Source: Rhizobium tropici CIAT 899 (lineage in GTDB: Bacteria > Pseudomonadota > Alphaproteobacteria > Rhizobiales > Rhizobiaceae). Taken from it: a stretch of 64,000 bases of DNA. The position numbers and the translations under genes were made by a program. Position 1 is the first letter of the stretch; every line of letters begins with the position of its first letter. The stretch spans positions 1,124,374 through 1,188,373 of the forward strand of contig NC_020062.1 of assembly GCF_000330885.1 (NCBI RefSeq), in the 5' to 3' direction. The notes beneath the pieces were generated by a model, which saw only the letters and a program-made list of their open reading frames with translations, had not been told where the DNA came from and did not search any database. Below, one piece after another: positions 42,425 to 51,167 of the stretch.

Positions 42425-43099
42425 ATGCGTTCACTTCTCGTCGCTGCAAGCTTTCTCTTCGTCGCCGGCCTGCTATTTTCGACGGCAACGACGGCAAAAC
42501 CCGTAGCAAATACCGCCGCGGCGCACGCGCACCAATTTGCGCGCGAGGTGACGGAGGCGAGCGTACCCGTCGGCTGGATCAATTTCTGCAAAGCGCAACC
42601 AACCGAATGCGTGGCCGGCCAGAAGAGCACGGAATTCGTCAATCTCGATCGCGATCATCGGCTGCAACTGCAGCAGATCAACAGCCTGGTCAATCACGAG
42701 ATCCAGGGCATCGGCGACAATGATCATTACGGCATCTACAAGCTCGGCATCGTCAACTGGTGGACCTATCCCGACGATGGTGCCGGCAACTGCAACGACT
42801 ATGTCCTCCTGAAGAAGAGATTGCTCGTCGAAGCAGGCTGGCCGCGGTCCGCCCTGCTGCTGACGGTCGTCCTCGACACCCATAACGAGGGACATCTTGT
42901 CCTGATGGCGCGCACGAACGACGGCGATCTCATCCTCGACAATCTCACCGATGCAGTCAAAAACTGGAGCGGAACGGGCTATACCTTCATCAAGCGCCAG
43001 ACGGCTGATAATCCGAACGATTGGGTTCGGCTGGAATCCGGTCGCACACCTGAAGAGCTTGCCATGATCAGCAAGGCCTTGGCGTCTCATTCACAGTGA
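42425..43099 (+). CDS. Bacterial transglutaminase-like cysteine peptidase (BTLCP)
   Basis: 224 residues. Signal peptide MRSLLVAASFLFVAGLLFSTATTAKP. The catalytic triad of the transglutaminase-like fold is C123 (GNCNDYV), H157 (NEGHLVL) and D172 (LILDNL). BTLCP (DUF920) proteins include LapG, which cleaves surface adhesins under c-di-GMP control, but the adjacent GGDEF-EAL gene is not a LapD homologue and no LapA-like adhesin is in view. GGAG lies 6 nt before ATG 42425. Its last 13 bases overlap the convergent gene. Confidence 0.85.
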   Translation: MRSLLVAASFLFVAGLLFSTATTAKPVANTAAAHAHQFAREVTEASVPVGWINFCKAQPTECVAGQKSTEFVNLDRDHRLQLQQINSLVNHEIQGIGDNDHYGIYKLGIVNWWTYPDDGAGNCNDYVLLKKRLLVEAGWPRSALLLTVVLDTHNEGHLVLMARTNDGDLILDNLTDAVKNWSGTGYTFIKRQTADNPNDWVRLESGRTPEELAMISKALASHSQ

Positions 43100-43422
43100 T
43101 TGGCAGCCCAATAGCTATCGACCAGACCTTTGCCGTCCTGGTCCAGGATGGCAAAATTGCCGGGAATGACGACGAAAAAGCGTTCTCCGCTTTCCGCACC
43201 GGCGCTGCCATTTGCACTTGCCGGGTCGACACGACCACAGACGACGAAGCCTGGCATTCGTTCGCTCGGCTTGGCCGCCAGAATATGGATGGCAGAGGGC
43301 GGCACCTCTATGCGCCGCGCGACCGCTGCCTTGGCCAGCGCCGGGACGTCCGCCATGGTCGGCAAGGCTTCGCCGGGCGCGGCTGCGAGCAAGATGCTCC
43401 CTGCGATCACGAGATGTTGCAT
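43087..43422 (-). CDS. Small secreted protein of unknown function
   Basis: 111 residues with signal peptide MQHLVIAGSILLAAAPGEA. The mature part (MADVPALAKAAVARRIEVPPSAIHILAAKPSERMPGFVVCGRVDPASANGS...ERFFVVIPGNFAILD...SYWAANHCE) has two cysteines and no recognised domain. AAAGG 6 nt before ATG 43422 decides the start over 43428. It is convergent with the BTLCP gene, with a 13-nt overlap of the 3' ends. Confidence 0.65.
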   Translation of the reverse strand: MQHLVIAGSILLAAAPGEALPTMADVPALAKAAVARRIEVPPSAIHILAAKPSERMPGFVVCGRVDPASANGSAGAESGERFFVVIPGNFAILDQDGKGLVDSYWAANHCE

Positions 43423-43623
43423 CGACATCCTTTCGAAAGCCTGGACCACGGGAACTCAACCCTGGACGGCCGTATCCCGTATGCCTCTGCAGCCGAAAGC
43501 TGCTTTGATCGAAGTTTATTGTGATTCGCGAGGCGGAAGAAGCTTACGCTCTTGCCTTCGGATAGTGATCGCGTATCAAGATCGTCCCCGCGCCGGGGTA
43601 TATTTTGGAAAGTCAGCTTGCGA

Positions 43624-44601
43624 ATGCGAACACGCCTGTCGATACTCCCGGCACTCGGTCTCCTTTTTATCCTTGCATTGACAAATGCCGCTTCCGCGCG
43701 TGAGCTCGTGCGCGTGCCGCCGGGCAATCGCAACAGCGTCCAGCCGCCCATACCGAACACTTCGGTACTGCGGGCCAAGGCCTTCAACACGACCTACGAC
43801 GAAAAATATCAGAAGATCGTCGGCGTGCTTCGCGACGACAAGGACTTGATGGCCTCGATCAGGAAGGCCGGACAGGCCTACCAGATCGATCCCATCCACA
43901 TCGTTGGCGCGCTCGTCGGCGAACACACCTACAACATCACGATCGTCAACAGGGTAAAGTCCTACTACGTCAAGGCGCTCGCCTATTCACAGTCCGATTT
44001 CAAGTTTGCCTATAAGGACGTGACGGTTCAGACCTTCCTGAAGAAGCCGGAATTCGCCCGTTGCGACGCCCTCACCGGCAGCGCCGAATTGTGGGAATGC
44101 CGCGATGAGACCTGGGACAAGAGTTTTCGAGGCAAGGTCATCGACGGCGTCGCTTACGAAAACATGACGTTCCAGCGCGCCTTCTTCCAGCCTTTCTTTG
44201 CCGGCCAGACCTTCGGCCTTGGGCAGATCAGCCCTTTGACAGCCCTTGAAGTCACCGATCTCGTCCATGCGACGAGCGGCCTGCCGAAGCTTTCCGTCGA
44301 CGATCCGCAGGCGATCTACCGCGACATCATGGATCCCGATCGCAGCGTGATCTATATCGCCGCTATCGCAAAGGATGCCATCGACGCCTATCGCGCCGAG
44401 GGTTTCGACATCACCGACAATCCCGGCTTGACGGCAACGCTTTACAATGTCGGCCAGCCGCGCCGTCGTGCGGCCGCCCTGCGGCAAGCAGCGGACGCCG
44501 CGGGCGGGAAGAAACTGCCGGAAGAAAATTATTATGGCTGGCTGGTGAACGACAAACTGCCGGAGCTTCGTGGGTTGCTCGGCAGCGACAATAGCCAATA
44601 G
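43624..44601 (+). CDS. DUF1402 family protein, lytic-transglycosylase-like
   Basis: 325 residues. Signal peptide MRTRLSILPALGLLFILALTNAASA. I recognise it as DUF1402, a family of rhizobial secreted proteins. The order of motifs resembles SLT-type lytic transglycosylases: a possible catalytic Glu E100 in VGALVGEHTYN, GLGQISP (198-204) comparable to GLMQIxP, and LYNVG (273-277) comparable to AYNAG. A peptidoglycan role is inference from these three motifs. Two further Cys (ARCDAL, WECRDE) could form a disulfide. The ribosome site is weak. Confidence 0.75.
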   Translation: MRTRLSILPALGLLFILALTNAASARELVRVPPGNRNSVQPPIPNTSVLRAKAFNTTYDEKYQKIVGVLRDDKDLMASIRKAGQAYQIDPIHIVGALVGEHTYNITIVNRVKSYYVKALAYSQSDFKFAYKDVTVQTFLKKPEFARCDALTGSAELWECRDETWDKSFRGKVIDGVAYENMTFQRAFFQPFFAGQTFGLGQISPLTALEVTDLVHATSGLPKLSVDDPQAIYRDIMDPDRSVIYIAAIAKDAIDAYRAEGFDITDNPGLTATLYNVGQPRRRAAALRQAADAAGGKKLPEENYYGWLVNDKLPELRGLLGSDNSQ

Positions 44602-44637
44602 GCCGGCAGAACTTCACCAATGAAGACCATGGCCTAA

Positions 44638-45255
44638 TCAGGCGATCAGGCTGACGCGATCATTGGCAATCTTGTTTTCGACCCAGCTACGCTCACTCTG
44701 CCAATCATGCCGCTTCCATCCTTCCCAGCCGAAGCCGCATAGCTTGATGTCCCATTCGGACGCGGGGAACCTTGCGAGCGCATAACGGATGCCAAGAAAG
44801 CCGGTGCTGGGAAAGACCTTGTGCATGCGATGCTCGGAAATGCCGAGCTCACCGCAGCTATCCATATAGGTCTGCGGCGGCATGATGCGGATCTCCTTGC
44901 CGGCCCTGCCCAGCAACTCGATTGCCTGCATCGTCCAATCGCCTCTTCTGCCTTGCAGACGCTGAAAGATGTTGGGCCGCGGGTGATACTTGCGAATGAT
45001 ATCGGGGTGATAGGCCAGCATGAAAACCTGTGTGGCCTTGAACGCGGCGTTGTCCATGAAATCCGGATCGAGGAGCCGCCGATACAAGGTCTTGCTCGAT
45101 GCTGCCAGCATGATCATGTCGGTGCGCTCGCCGCTCATGCCGCCGGAAAGGACCGGCTCGTTAAAACGCATGACGAATTGCGCCTCGTCCACGATACCGG
45201 CGATATCGCGTTCCAGCTTGCCATTGCCGACAATGATTGCAGTCTTACGCGCCAA
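44638..45255 (-). CDS. GT29-like (sialyltransferase-fold) glycosyltransferase
   Basis: 205 residues. The N-terminal TAIIVGNGKLERDIAGIVDEAQFVMRFNEP resembles the L-sialylmotif of family GT29 (VVGNxG...D..D.V.RxN), and FPSTGFLGIRYALARFPASEWDIKLCGFGWEGW resembles the S-motif region. Family members in rhizobia are annotated glycosyltransferase 29, although sialic acid is not known there; the donor and acceptor are unknown. No signal or membrane segment. The ATG at 45255 is the first in frame; no strong ribosome site. Confidence 0.65.
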   Translation of the reverse strand: MARKTAIIVGNGKLERDIAGIVDEAQFVMRFNEPVLSGGMSGERTDMIMLAASSKTLYRRLLDPDFMDNAAFKATQVFMLAYHPDIIRKYHPRPNIFQRLQGRRGDWTMQAIELLGRAGKEIRIMPPQTYMDSCGELGISEHRMHKVFPSTGFLGIRYALARFPASEWDIKLCGFGWEGWKRHDWQSERSWVENKIANDRVSLIA

Positions 45256-45381
45256 TGCGATCGTCCAGAAAATATGGGCCGTGGATTAGCAAGCGGTTCT
45301 GACAGCACACTGAAACATTGATGAGGCGGAACTGAAATCCCTCGACCAGCCGCAGCAGCGCGAAGCGACGCAGATGAAGCG

Positions 45382-46509
45382 CTACAGAAAGTATCGGAAC
45401 TTCAGCGGAAGCAGAGCCGCTCCAATCGCGCTGGCATCACCTTTGGTTTCGCTGAGAACCAGCCGAGGTCCGGGCGGTGCGGCACCATAGCGGTGCGGGC
45501 GCTGCGACGGCAGGCGGGCGCGGTCGATCATCATCTGCCCAAGCACTGGCGGCAGCTGCCCGCCGAAGACGATGGCCTGCGGATCGATCACCCCGGTAAG
45601 CGTCGCGATCAGACGCTCGAGCATAGGCATGACTTCGGAAAGCCAGCTCTCCACACCCGGCCAGGAAGGGTTGAAATCCTGCTTCAGCTCCTGAACAGAG
45701 CCTATGTCGATCCCGTTCTCCCGCAATGTGTGGATCAGATATTGCAGGGCCGGCCGCCGCGGCTTCTCCTCAGCATCATAAATGACGCTGAATTCCCCGG
45801 CATTGCCGTGGAAACCCAGATAAGGCCTTCCCTCCAGGATGAGACCGCCGCCAAATCCATAATTGAAGGAAAGATATGCGAAGGTTTGGCACCAGCGACC
45901 GACGCCGCTCAGGCTCTCGCCTATGGCGCCCGTCGTTGCATTGTTTTCCAGCCATACCGGCAATGCGAAGATGTCCTCAAGCTCCGGCTGCAGATCGATC
46001 AGCGACCAATCACGCAAGGGCTCTGGAGCATTGAACTGACGATCAGCGCCGACGAAGAAACCGGACATGGCAAAGCCCAGCCCAATGAGATTCCCGCGCG
46101 ATATTCCACGGCGTCGCAGGACCGAGTTCAGCTTCTCGGCAAGCGTCGCCAGCGTTGCCTTGCGGTCGGAAAGTATGCCTCTGACCGTTTCCTGATCGAC
46201 AATGCCGCAGCCGAAATCGGCAAGCGACAGCGTCACGGCATCGGTATTGACGGAAATACCGACCGAATAAACCGCCTGCCGCTCCAATTCGATTGTCGGA
46301 CTCGGCTGGCCCCGCGCTCCCTTGAGCGGCGTCCCTGCGCGAAGCAGGCCGCGAGCCGTCAGTCCCTCGACCAGGCGATGCACGGATTGCTGCGTCAAAT
46401 TCGTGTAAGATGTAATGGACGCACGCGGGATCGGTTCGTGACGGCGGACAATATCGAGGATGAGGCGTTCATTCTCGCTTGCCAGCGGAGATTCTTCATG
46501 TGCTGCCAT
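45382..46509 (-). CDS. ROK-family transcriptional regulator
   Basis: About 375 residues. An N-terminal winged helix (RLILDIVRRHEPIPRASITSYTNLTQQSVHRLVEGLTARGLL) is joined to a ROK domain (VYSVGISVNTDAVTLSLAD...IGLGFAMSGFF). The usual catalytic Asp (END-A) is Asn (ENNATTGAIGE), and the CGCGxxGC zinc motif is absent, so it should be a sugar-responsive regulator, not a kinase. The ATG at 46509 is chosen over an upstream extension. Targets are unknown. Confidence 0.85.
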   Translation of the reverse strand: MAAHEESPLASENERLILDIVRRHEPIPRASITSYTNLTQQSVHRLVEGLTARGLLRAGTPLKGARGQPSPTIELERQAVYSVGISVNTDAVTLSLADFGCGIVDQETVRGILSDRKATLATLAEKLNSVLRRRGISRGNLIGLGFAMSGFFVGADRQFNAPEPLRDWSLIDLQPELEDIFALPVWLENNATTGAIGESLSGVGRWCQTFAYLSFNYGFGGGLILEGRPYLGFHGNAGEFSVIYDAEEKPRRPALQYLIHTLRENGIDIGSVQELKQDFNPSWPGVESWLSEVMPMLERLIATLTGVIDPQAIVFGGQLPPVLGQMMIDRARLPSQRPHRYGAAPPGPRLVLSETKGDASAIGAALLPLKFRYFL

Positions 46510-46727
46510 GGCTGCGATCCTGGTCCTGTCACACCGACTTAGCCGCTCATCCGTCCGAGTACCATCACACAAACAGATATTTCCGGCGTCGCGTCATAAA
46601 TACTACACTTTATGCGTATTAATAGCCTAGTGGCGCCTTAGCCAGGCATGGCTTCGGCCGTCCCCCACTCCCGTCCGCATTCACTCACTCAAGCCGCCGA
46701 ACCGGCATCGCACGAAAGTCCCGTTCC

Positions 46728-47600
46728 ATGCACAATCAGACCGCCGCTTCTTCCTCACGCCGCCCAGCCGATATTTACGACCTTCTCTCGCGGGCCAATC
46801 CGGGTATTCTGACGGTCGCCCATCGTGGCCTCTGGTCGGCGGCACCGGAGAATTCGCTGGCGGCAATCCGCGCCGCAGCCGAGCTTGGCGTGGAATTCGT
46901 CGAAATCGACACGCAGGCGACTGCCGACGGCCATCTCGTCGTCATTCACGACAAGACGCTGGACCGCACCACTTCCGCCGGAGGTGTCGTCGGAGCAAGC
47001 AGCTTCGCCACGGTCCGTGATGCACGATTGCGTGCCGGCGCTGGCGGAGAGATGACGGCGCTGACGGATGAGCGTATTCCCACGCTCGAAGAGGCGCTGG
47101 AGGAGGCGCGCGGGCGCGTCTTCGTCAATATCGACACGAAATTTCCGAGTGAATTGCCGCAGGTCATTGCCGCGGTGCGTCGGCTGAGTGCCGAGGATCA
47201 CGTCATTATCAAGTCGGATGTCGAGCCGCAAAGCGGCTCTTTCCCCGTGCTCGATGCCGATTGGTTCGGATCGATCCCGCATATGCCGATGTTTCGTGTC
47301 CGGCCCGGCAAGTTTACCGATGATCTTCGAATGATCGAACCGCTCAAGGCGCCGATGATCGAAGTGAAATTTACCGACATTGCCGATCTCGCAGCCGGGC
47401 GCGAGGAGCTGGAGCGCCAAAATATCCGGCTCTGGATCAATACGCTCGATGTCTCCTACAATCTCGACTTCAACGATAGCCGGGCGCTTAGCGACCCCGA
47501 AGGTGTATGGGGAACGCTTGTTGACGCCGGCGTCGGCGCCATCCAGACCGATACGAACGTCGAATTCAAGCAGTGGCTCGCGACCAGACGCGGCAAATAG
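46728..47600 (+). CDS. Glycerophosphodiester phosphodiesterase family protein
   Basis: 290 residues. GDPD motifs: VAHRGLWSAAPENSLAAI with catalytic H32, EIDTQATADGHLVVIHD with metal ligands E60 and D61 and second His H74. It hydrolyses glycerophosphodiesters to glycerol-3-phosphate or acts on related phosphodiesters. No signal peptide, so cytoplasmic. The unusual C-terminal half (RLWINTLDVSYNLDFNDSRAL) fits subfamilies specific to proteobacteria. Divergent from the ROK gene. Confidence 0.87.
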   Translation: MHNQTAASSSRRPADIYDLLSRANPGILTVAHRGLWSAAPENSLAAIRAAAELGVEFVEIDTQATADGHLVVIHDKTLDRTTSAGGVVGASSFATVRDARLRAGAGGEMTALTDERIPTLEEALEEARGRVFVNIDTKFPSELPQVIAAVRRLSAEDHVIIKSDVEPQSGSFPVLDADWFGSIPHMPMFRVRPGKFTDDLRMIEPLKAPMIEVKFTDIADLAAGREELERQNIRLWINTLDVSYNLDFNDSRALSDPEGVWGTLVDAGVGAIQTDTNVEFKQWLATRRGK

Positions 47601-47628
47601 AGGCCCTTCGGCTTAACGCACAGACAAG

Positions 47629-47664
47629 AAAGCCCGGGTGGTCTCCCATCGCCCGGGCTTTTGC
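47629..47664 (+). terminator. Rho-independent terminator
   Basis: AAGCCCGGG (47630-47638) pairs with CCCGGGCTT (47652-47660) around a 13-nt loop, followed by TT. It ends the glycerophosphodiesterase gene. Confidence 0.8.
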
Positions 47665-47791
47665 GTCCTCCCGCGCTGGTAGCAATCTAAAGCAAAGCCT
47701 TCGCGCTCGCGAAGAGGAGCGTTTCTCAGGAGCGGCCTTACCAATTTTGGTCATCTGAAAGGCAAATGCTGCACCGCAAAGGAAATGATAC

Positions 47792-47824
47792 GAAAATGAA
47801 TTAAAACTGATGTGAAAATGAATT
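47792..47824 (+). promoter_or_regulatory. Direct repeat upstream of the flippase gene
   Basis: GAAAATGAATT occurs at 47792-47802 and 47814-47824, a 22-bp period (two helical turns), just upstream of TTGACT at 47832-47837. The layout suits a response-regulator activator site; the factor is unknown. Confidence 0.4.
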
Positions 47825-48011
47825 TTGAACGTTGACTTAAGGAATCGCTGAACTAGTTCCCGCTCATACGCCGGGGTCCGCCCCATCCATAGCGACCATA
47901 TGATCCTGCATAATCCTGTGCAGCCGTTTCAGCAGCTAAGACGCTGTTACGGCAAGCAATATTCGTGCGGTTAAGAGGTCGCATCATAGCGCAGTGGGAC
48001 TTCAGTATCGC

Positions 48012-49496
48012 ATGAGCAGCATCACTGGACGGCTCGTCAAAGGAAGCATGTGGCTAAGCCTGTCCCGGACCATCGTGAACGGACTTGCAACGCTCAGCAC
48101 CTTCGTATTGGCCCGCTATCTCGCGCCCGCCGATTTTGGCGTCGTCGCCCTTGGCATGACGATATTGATGATCGTCACGACCATTACCGAACTTTCCCTT
48201 TCGGAGGCGCTGATCCGTCATGCTGCACCGGACGAATCCCATTTCAGTGCCGCCTGGACCCTGAATGCCGCGCGCGGGCTGGCGATCTGCATCCTGTTTG
48301 CGATCTTTGCCTATCCGGCGGCGGCCCTTTTCAATGAGCCTAGACTGGCGGGCGTCATGTTCGCTCTCGGTATCAGCATGCTGCTTGGTGGTCTCACGAA
48401 TCCGCGCCGCATCATGCTGCAGCGCGATCTGATCTTCTGGCAGGAGTTCGTGCTTGCGGTCTCGCAGAAATTCGCCGGCTTTGTCGCCTCGGTTGCGATC
48501 GCCATCATCTATCAAAGCTATTGGGCGCTGATCGTCGGCACGCTGATCAGCCAGGCGACGAATGTCATCGTCTCCTATCTCGTGCTGCCCTTCCGCCCCA
48601 GGATCACCTTCCAGCACATGCGGGAGTTCTTCTCCTTCTCCGCCTGGCTGACCGCCGGCCAGATCGTCAGCACGCTCAACTGGCGCTTCGACTATCTGCT
48701 TGTCGGCAAGATGCTCGGCGGCATCCAGCTCGGCTATTATTCGGTCGGCAGTAACCTCGCCATGATGCCGACGCGGGAGGCGACCGCTCCGCTCACGCAG
48801 ACGATCTATCCGGCTTTTGCTGGTATTCATAACGATCCCGGCCGGTTAGCCGCCGCCTATCAACGCGTACAGGCGCTGGTCGCGGCAGTCGCCCTTCCAG
48901 CCGGAATCGGCGTTGCCGTGACTGCCGATCCGCTGGTCAGGCTGGCGCTCGGCGATAAATGGGCGCCCGTCATCTTCATCATCCAGTCGCTTGCTTCTGT
49001 CTTTGCGCTGCAGACGCTGGGCTCGCTCGTACAGCCGCTCGGCATGGCAAAGGGCGAGACGCGCGTGCTCTTCGTCCGGGACACGCAGATGTTCTGCCTG
49101 CGTGTCCCGATCATGATTGGCGGCCTGATGCTCTATGGGCTTCCGGGGGTCATTGCCGGCCGCGTCTTCACCGGCCTCTTCAGCACGGCCGTCAACATGA
49201 TGCTCGTGCGACGCTTCACCGGCATCACCGTTGCAAAGCAATTGTCGGTGAACCTTCGGGCACTCGCGAGCGTCGCCATCATGGCGGCGGGCGTCTCTTT
49301 TGCCTCGAGCCATCTTGCCTACACGGACGACAAGTTCGTGCTCGTAACGCATCTCGCAATCCTGATCCTGCTCGGCGGCCTGCTCTATTGCGGTTCGACG
49401 CTCCTGCTGTGGACGCTGATGAAGCGGCCGGCCGGCCCGGAAACGGAGGTTCGAAACATACTCGGCAAGGTGCTGCCGAGACTTCGGCCTGCCTGA
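48012..49496 (+). CDS. Polysaccharide flippase (Wzx/oligosaccharide exporter family)
   Basis: About 494 residues with 12-14 membrane segments. The N-terminus ITGRLVKGSMWLSLSRTIVNGLATLSTFVLARYLAPADFGVVALG is typical of Wzx/PST exporters, and ...LNWRFDYLLVGKMLGGIQLGYYSVGSNLAMMP lies mid-protein. It likely translocates a lipid-linked sugar. The adjacent pyruvyltransferase gene (56 bp downstream) implies an exopolysaccharide with pyruvyl groups. The ATG at 48012 (MSSITGRL) is preferred to 47994. Confidence 0.88.
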   Translation: MSSITGRLVKGSMWLSLSRTIVNGLATLSTFVLARYLAPADFGVVALGMTILMIVTTITELSLSEALIRHAAPDESHFSAAWTLNAARGLAICILFAIFAYPAAALFNEPRLAGVMFALGISMLLGGLTNPRRIMLQRDLIFWQEFVLAVSQKFAGFVASVAIAIIYQSYWALIVGTLISQATNVIVSYLVLPFRPRITFQHMREFFSFSAWLTAGQIVSTLNWRFDYLLVGKMLGGIQLGYYSVGSNLAMMPTREATAPLTQTIYPAFAGIHNDPGRLAAAYQRVQALVAAVALPAGIGVAVTADPLVRLALGDKWAPVIFIIQSLASVFALQTLGSLVQPLGMAKGETRVLFVRDTQMFCLRVPIMIGGLMLYGLPGVIAGRVFTGLFSTAVNMMLVRRFTGITVAKQLSVNLRALASVAIMAAGVSFASSHLAYTDDKFVLVTHLAILILLGGLLYCGSTLLLWTLMKRPAGPETEVRNILGKVLPRLRPA

Positions 49497-49551
49497 AGCG
49501 CGCGGCCGACACCGGCCGGACTGATTGTCATCTGAATGGGGGAATGGGGAA

Positions 49552-50562
49552 ATGACATTACCATCAAATCAACAGCTGATCGCCAAACTGGACAACATGA
49601 TCCACGATTGCCTGAAGGATTACATCAGCAATGATGAACCTCTGGCGATCCTCGACTTTCCCGACATCCGCAACTGCGGCGACTCCGCCATATGGCTCGG
49701 CGAAATGGCTTATCTCAACAGGCGATACGGCAAGCGGCCGGCCTATGTCTCGCGCATCGACGATTTCTCGCCCGAGCAGCTCGACCGCACCATGCCGACC
49801 GGCCCGATCTTCATTCATGGCGGCGGCAATTTCGGCGACATATGGGATGCGCATCAGGACTTCCGTGAACGGGTTCTGGAGCGATTTCCCAATCGGCAGG
49901 TAATCCAGTTCCCGCAATCCATCCATTACAAGTCGCAGGCACGCATTGAGGAAAGCGCCCGCGTCATCGGACGTCACAAGCATTTCGTACTGCTGGTGCG
50001 CGACGAGGAATCGAAAGAGTTTGCCCATAAGCATTTCGATTGCGAGGTGCGCCTTTGCCCGGACATGGCCTTCAGCATCGGCCCAATCCGGCCGGAGGCC
50101 CCGGAATTTCCCGTGCTTGCCATGTTGAGATCCGATCTTGAGAAGGTGGGCGAGGCGAATCTTTCCGCCTATCCCGATATCCCGAAAGAGGACTGGACGA
50201 CCGAATCCGCCAAGCGTGTGCGCATCTCCAAGGCGATCGGCGCGGCAACGGCTCTCATGGCCCTCAAACCGGCGGAAATAAGGCTGCGCAAGCTCGACGC
50301 AGCGGCACATAATCGTCTGAGACGCGGCATACGCCAGATTTCCCGCGGCCAGGCGATCGTCACGGACCGTCTGCATGTCCATATCTGCTCGATCCTGCTT
50401 GGACGGCCGCATGCGGTGCTGGACAACAGCTATGGCAAGATACGCCGGTTCATGGCGGCATTCTCCGGCGGCACCGATCTTGCCTACCGCGCGACCTCGC
50501 TCGATGACGGTATCGCCTGGGCACGCCACCAGGCGACACAGCCATTGGCCCCCGCTGCCTGA
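49552..50562 (+). CDS. Polysaccharide pyruvyl transferase family protein
   Basis: 336 residues. DUF/PS_pyruv_trans pattern: ILDFPDIRNCGDSAIWLGEMAYL, GPIFIHGGGNFGDIW, QVIQFPQSIHYKS, VLLVRDEESKEFA, and QAIVTDRLHVHICSILLGRPHAVLDNSYGKIRRF. Related to ExoV and WcaK proteins that add pyruvyl ketals to exopolysaccharide sugars. It is the second gene after the flippase; ATG 49552 is chosen because the upstream GGGGGAATGGGGA region serves it. Confidence 0.85.
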   Translation: MTLPSNQQLIAKLDNMIHDCLKDYISNDEPLAILDFPDIRNCGDSAIWLGEMAYLNRRYGKRPAYVSRIDDFSPEQLDRTMPTGPIFIHGGGNFGDIWDAHQDFRERVLERFPNRQVIQFPQSIHYKSQARIEESARVIGRHKHFVLLVRDEESKEFAHKHFDCEVRLCPDMAFSIGPIRPEAPEFPVLAMLRSDLEKVGEANLSAYPDIPKEDWTTESAKRVRISKAIGAATALMALKPAEIRLRKLDAAAHNRLRRGIRQISRGQAIVTDRLHVHICSILLGRPHAVLDNSYGKIRRFMAAFSGGTDLAYRATSLDDGIAWARHQATQPLAPAA

Positions 50563-50590
50563 CAGGCCGCGTCGTAGGCCTACAAAAATA

Positions 50591-50625
50591 ATCAGGCGAA
50601 GGCGCTTCACGTGCCTTCGCCTGAT
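50591..50625 (-). terminator. Terminator between the pyruvyltransferase and eryI genes
   Basis: ATCAGGCGAAGGC (50591-50603) pairs with GCCTTCGCCTGAT (50613-50625), a 13-bp perfect stem with a 9-nt loop. On the minus strand a T-rich run (TATTTTTGTA) follows, so it terminates the eryI end of the ery operon and can also serve the plus strand. Confidence 0.8.
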
Positions 50626-50700
50626 ATTGGCTCGATCCAGCCTGGGAGGCAGCCATCCGGGCAGCGCAGACAAACCGCCTGCCCTTTCCCAAAATCGCTC

Positions 50701-51156
50701 TTAACGGGCGTTGTACTTCGCATCGACCTCGTTGATAGCCTTGACGTTGCCGGCCGAGCGGCCATTCTCGTCAAACGTCTGCGCCAGGAAGGCATCAGCG
50801 ATCGCCTTGGCGAGCTCAGTGCCGATGACGCGGGCACCCATGGTGATGATCTGGGCATTGTTCGAGAGCGCCGCGCGCTCCGCCGAATAGGTGTCATGGG
50901 TCAGCGCCGCGCGAATACCCGGCACCTTGTTGGCCGAGATGCAGACGCCGATGCCGGTGCCGCAGACAAGGATCGCCTTGTCATAGGTGCCGTCGATGAC
51001 GCCGGAGGCGACGCGGTCGGCGAGGTCGGCGTAAAACGCATCTGGCCCCTCGTCAGTGCGCGACACTTCGCTCACCTCGAAACGCTCCTTCAGATGATCG
51101 GCGAGAACCTTGGCGAGGCCTTCACCGGCGCTGTCTCCAGCAATAGCAAGCTTCAT
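50701..51156 (-). CDS. eryI: D-erythrose-4-phosphate isomerase (RpiB-like)
   Basis: 151 residues, RpiB family: [10 protein letters not shown] at the N-terminus and [22 protein letters not shown] with catalytic C65. In rhizobia and Brucella the RpiB encoded in the erythritol locus (EryI) converts D-3-tetrulose/erythrulose-4-phosphate to D-erythrose-4-phosphate. The start at 51156 follows GAGGAGA. It is 11 bp downstream of eryH in the same operon. Confidence 0.88.
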   Translation of the reverse strand: MKLAIAGDSAGEGLAKVLADHLKERFEVSEVSRTDEGPDAFYADLADRVASGVIDGTYDKAILVCGTGIGVCISANKVPGIRAALTHDTYSAERAALSNNAQIITMGARVIGTELAKAIADAFLAQTFDENGRSAGNVKAINEVDAKYNAR

Positions 51157-51167
51157 GATATGTCTCC

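Larger units (their letters stand above)
47601..48011. other. Intergenic region before the flippase gene
   Basis: A 411-bp gap. It holds the terminator above, a second small hairpin (CTTCGCGCTCGCGAAG near 47699), and an 11-bp direct repeat with 22-bp period ahead of a TTGACT box. No gene is supported. Confidence 0.5.

Noticed and set aside
42425-43099. BTLCP peptidase as LapG of a LapD/LapG adhesin system
   Set aside because: No LapD-type or LapA-type gene in the window; the nearby GGDEF-EAL protein has an MHYT sensor rather than the LapD periplasmic domain.
47850-47859. GAACTAGTTC, the core of the shikimate-cluster palindrome, upstream of the flippase gene
   Set aside because: Only the 10-bp core is shared; the outer ACG/CGT and the ACATT flank are missing. 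Probably chance.
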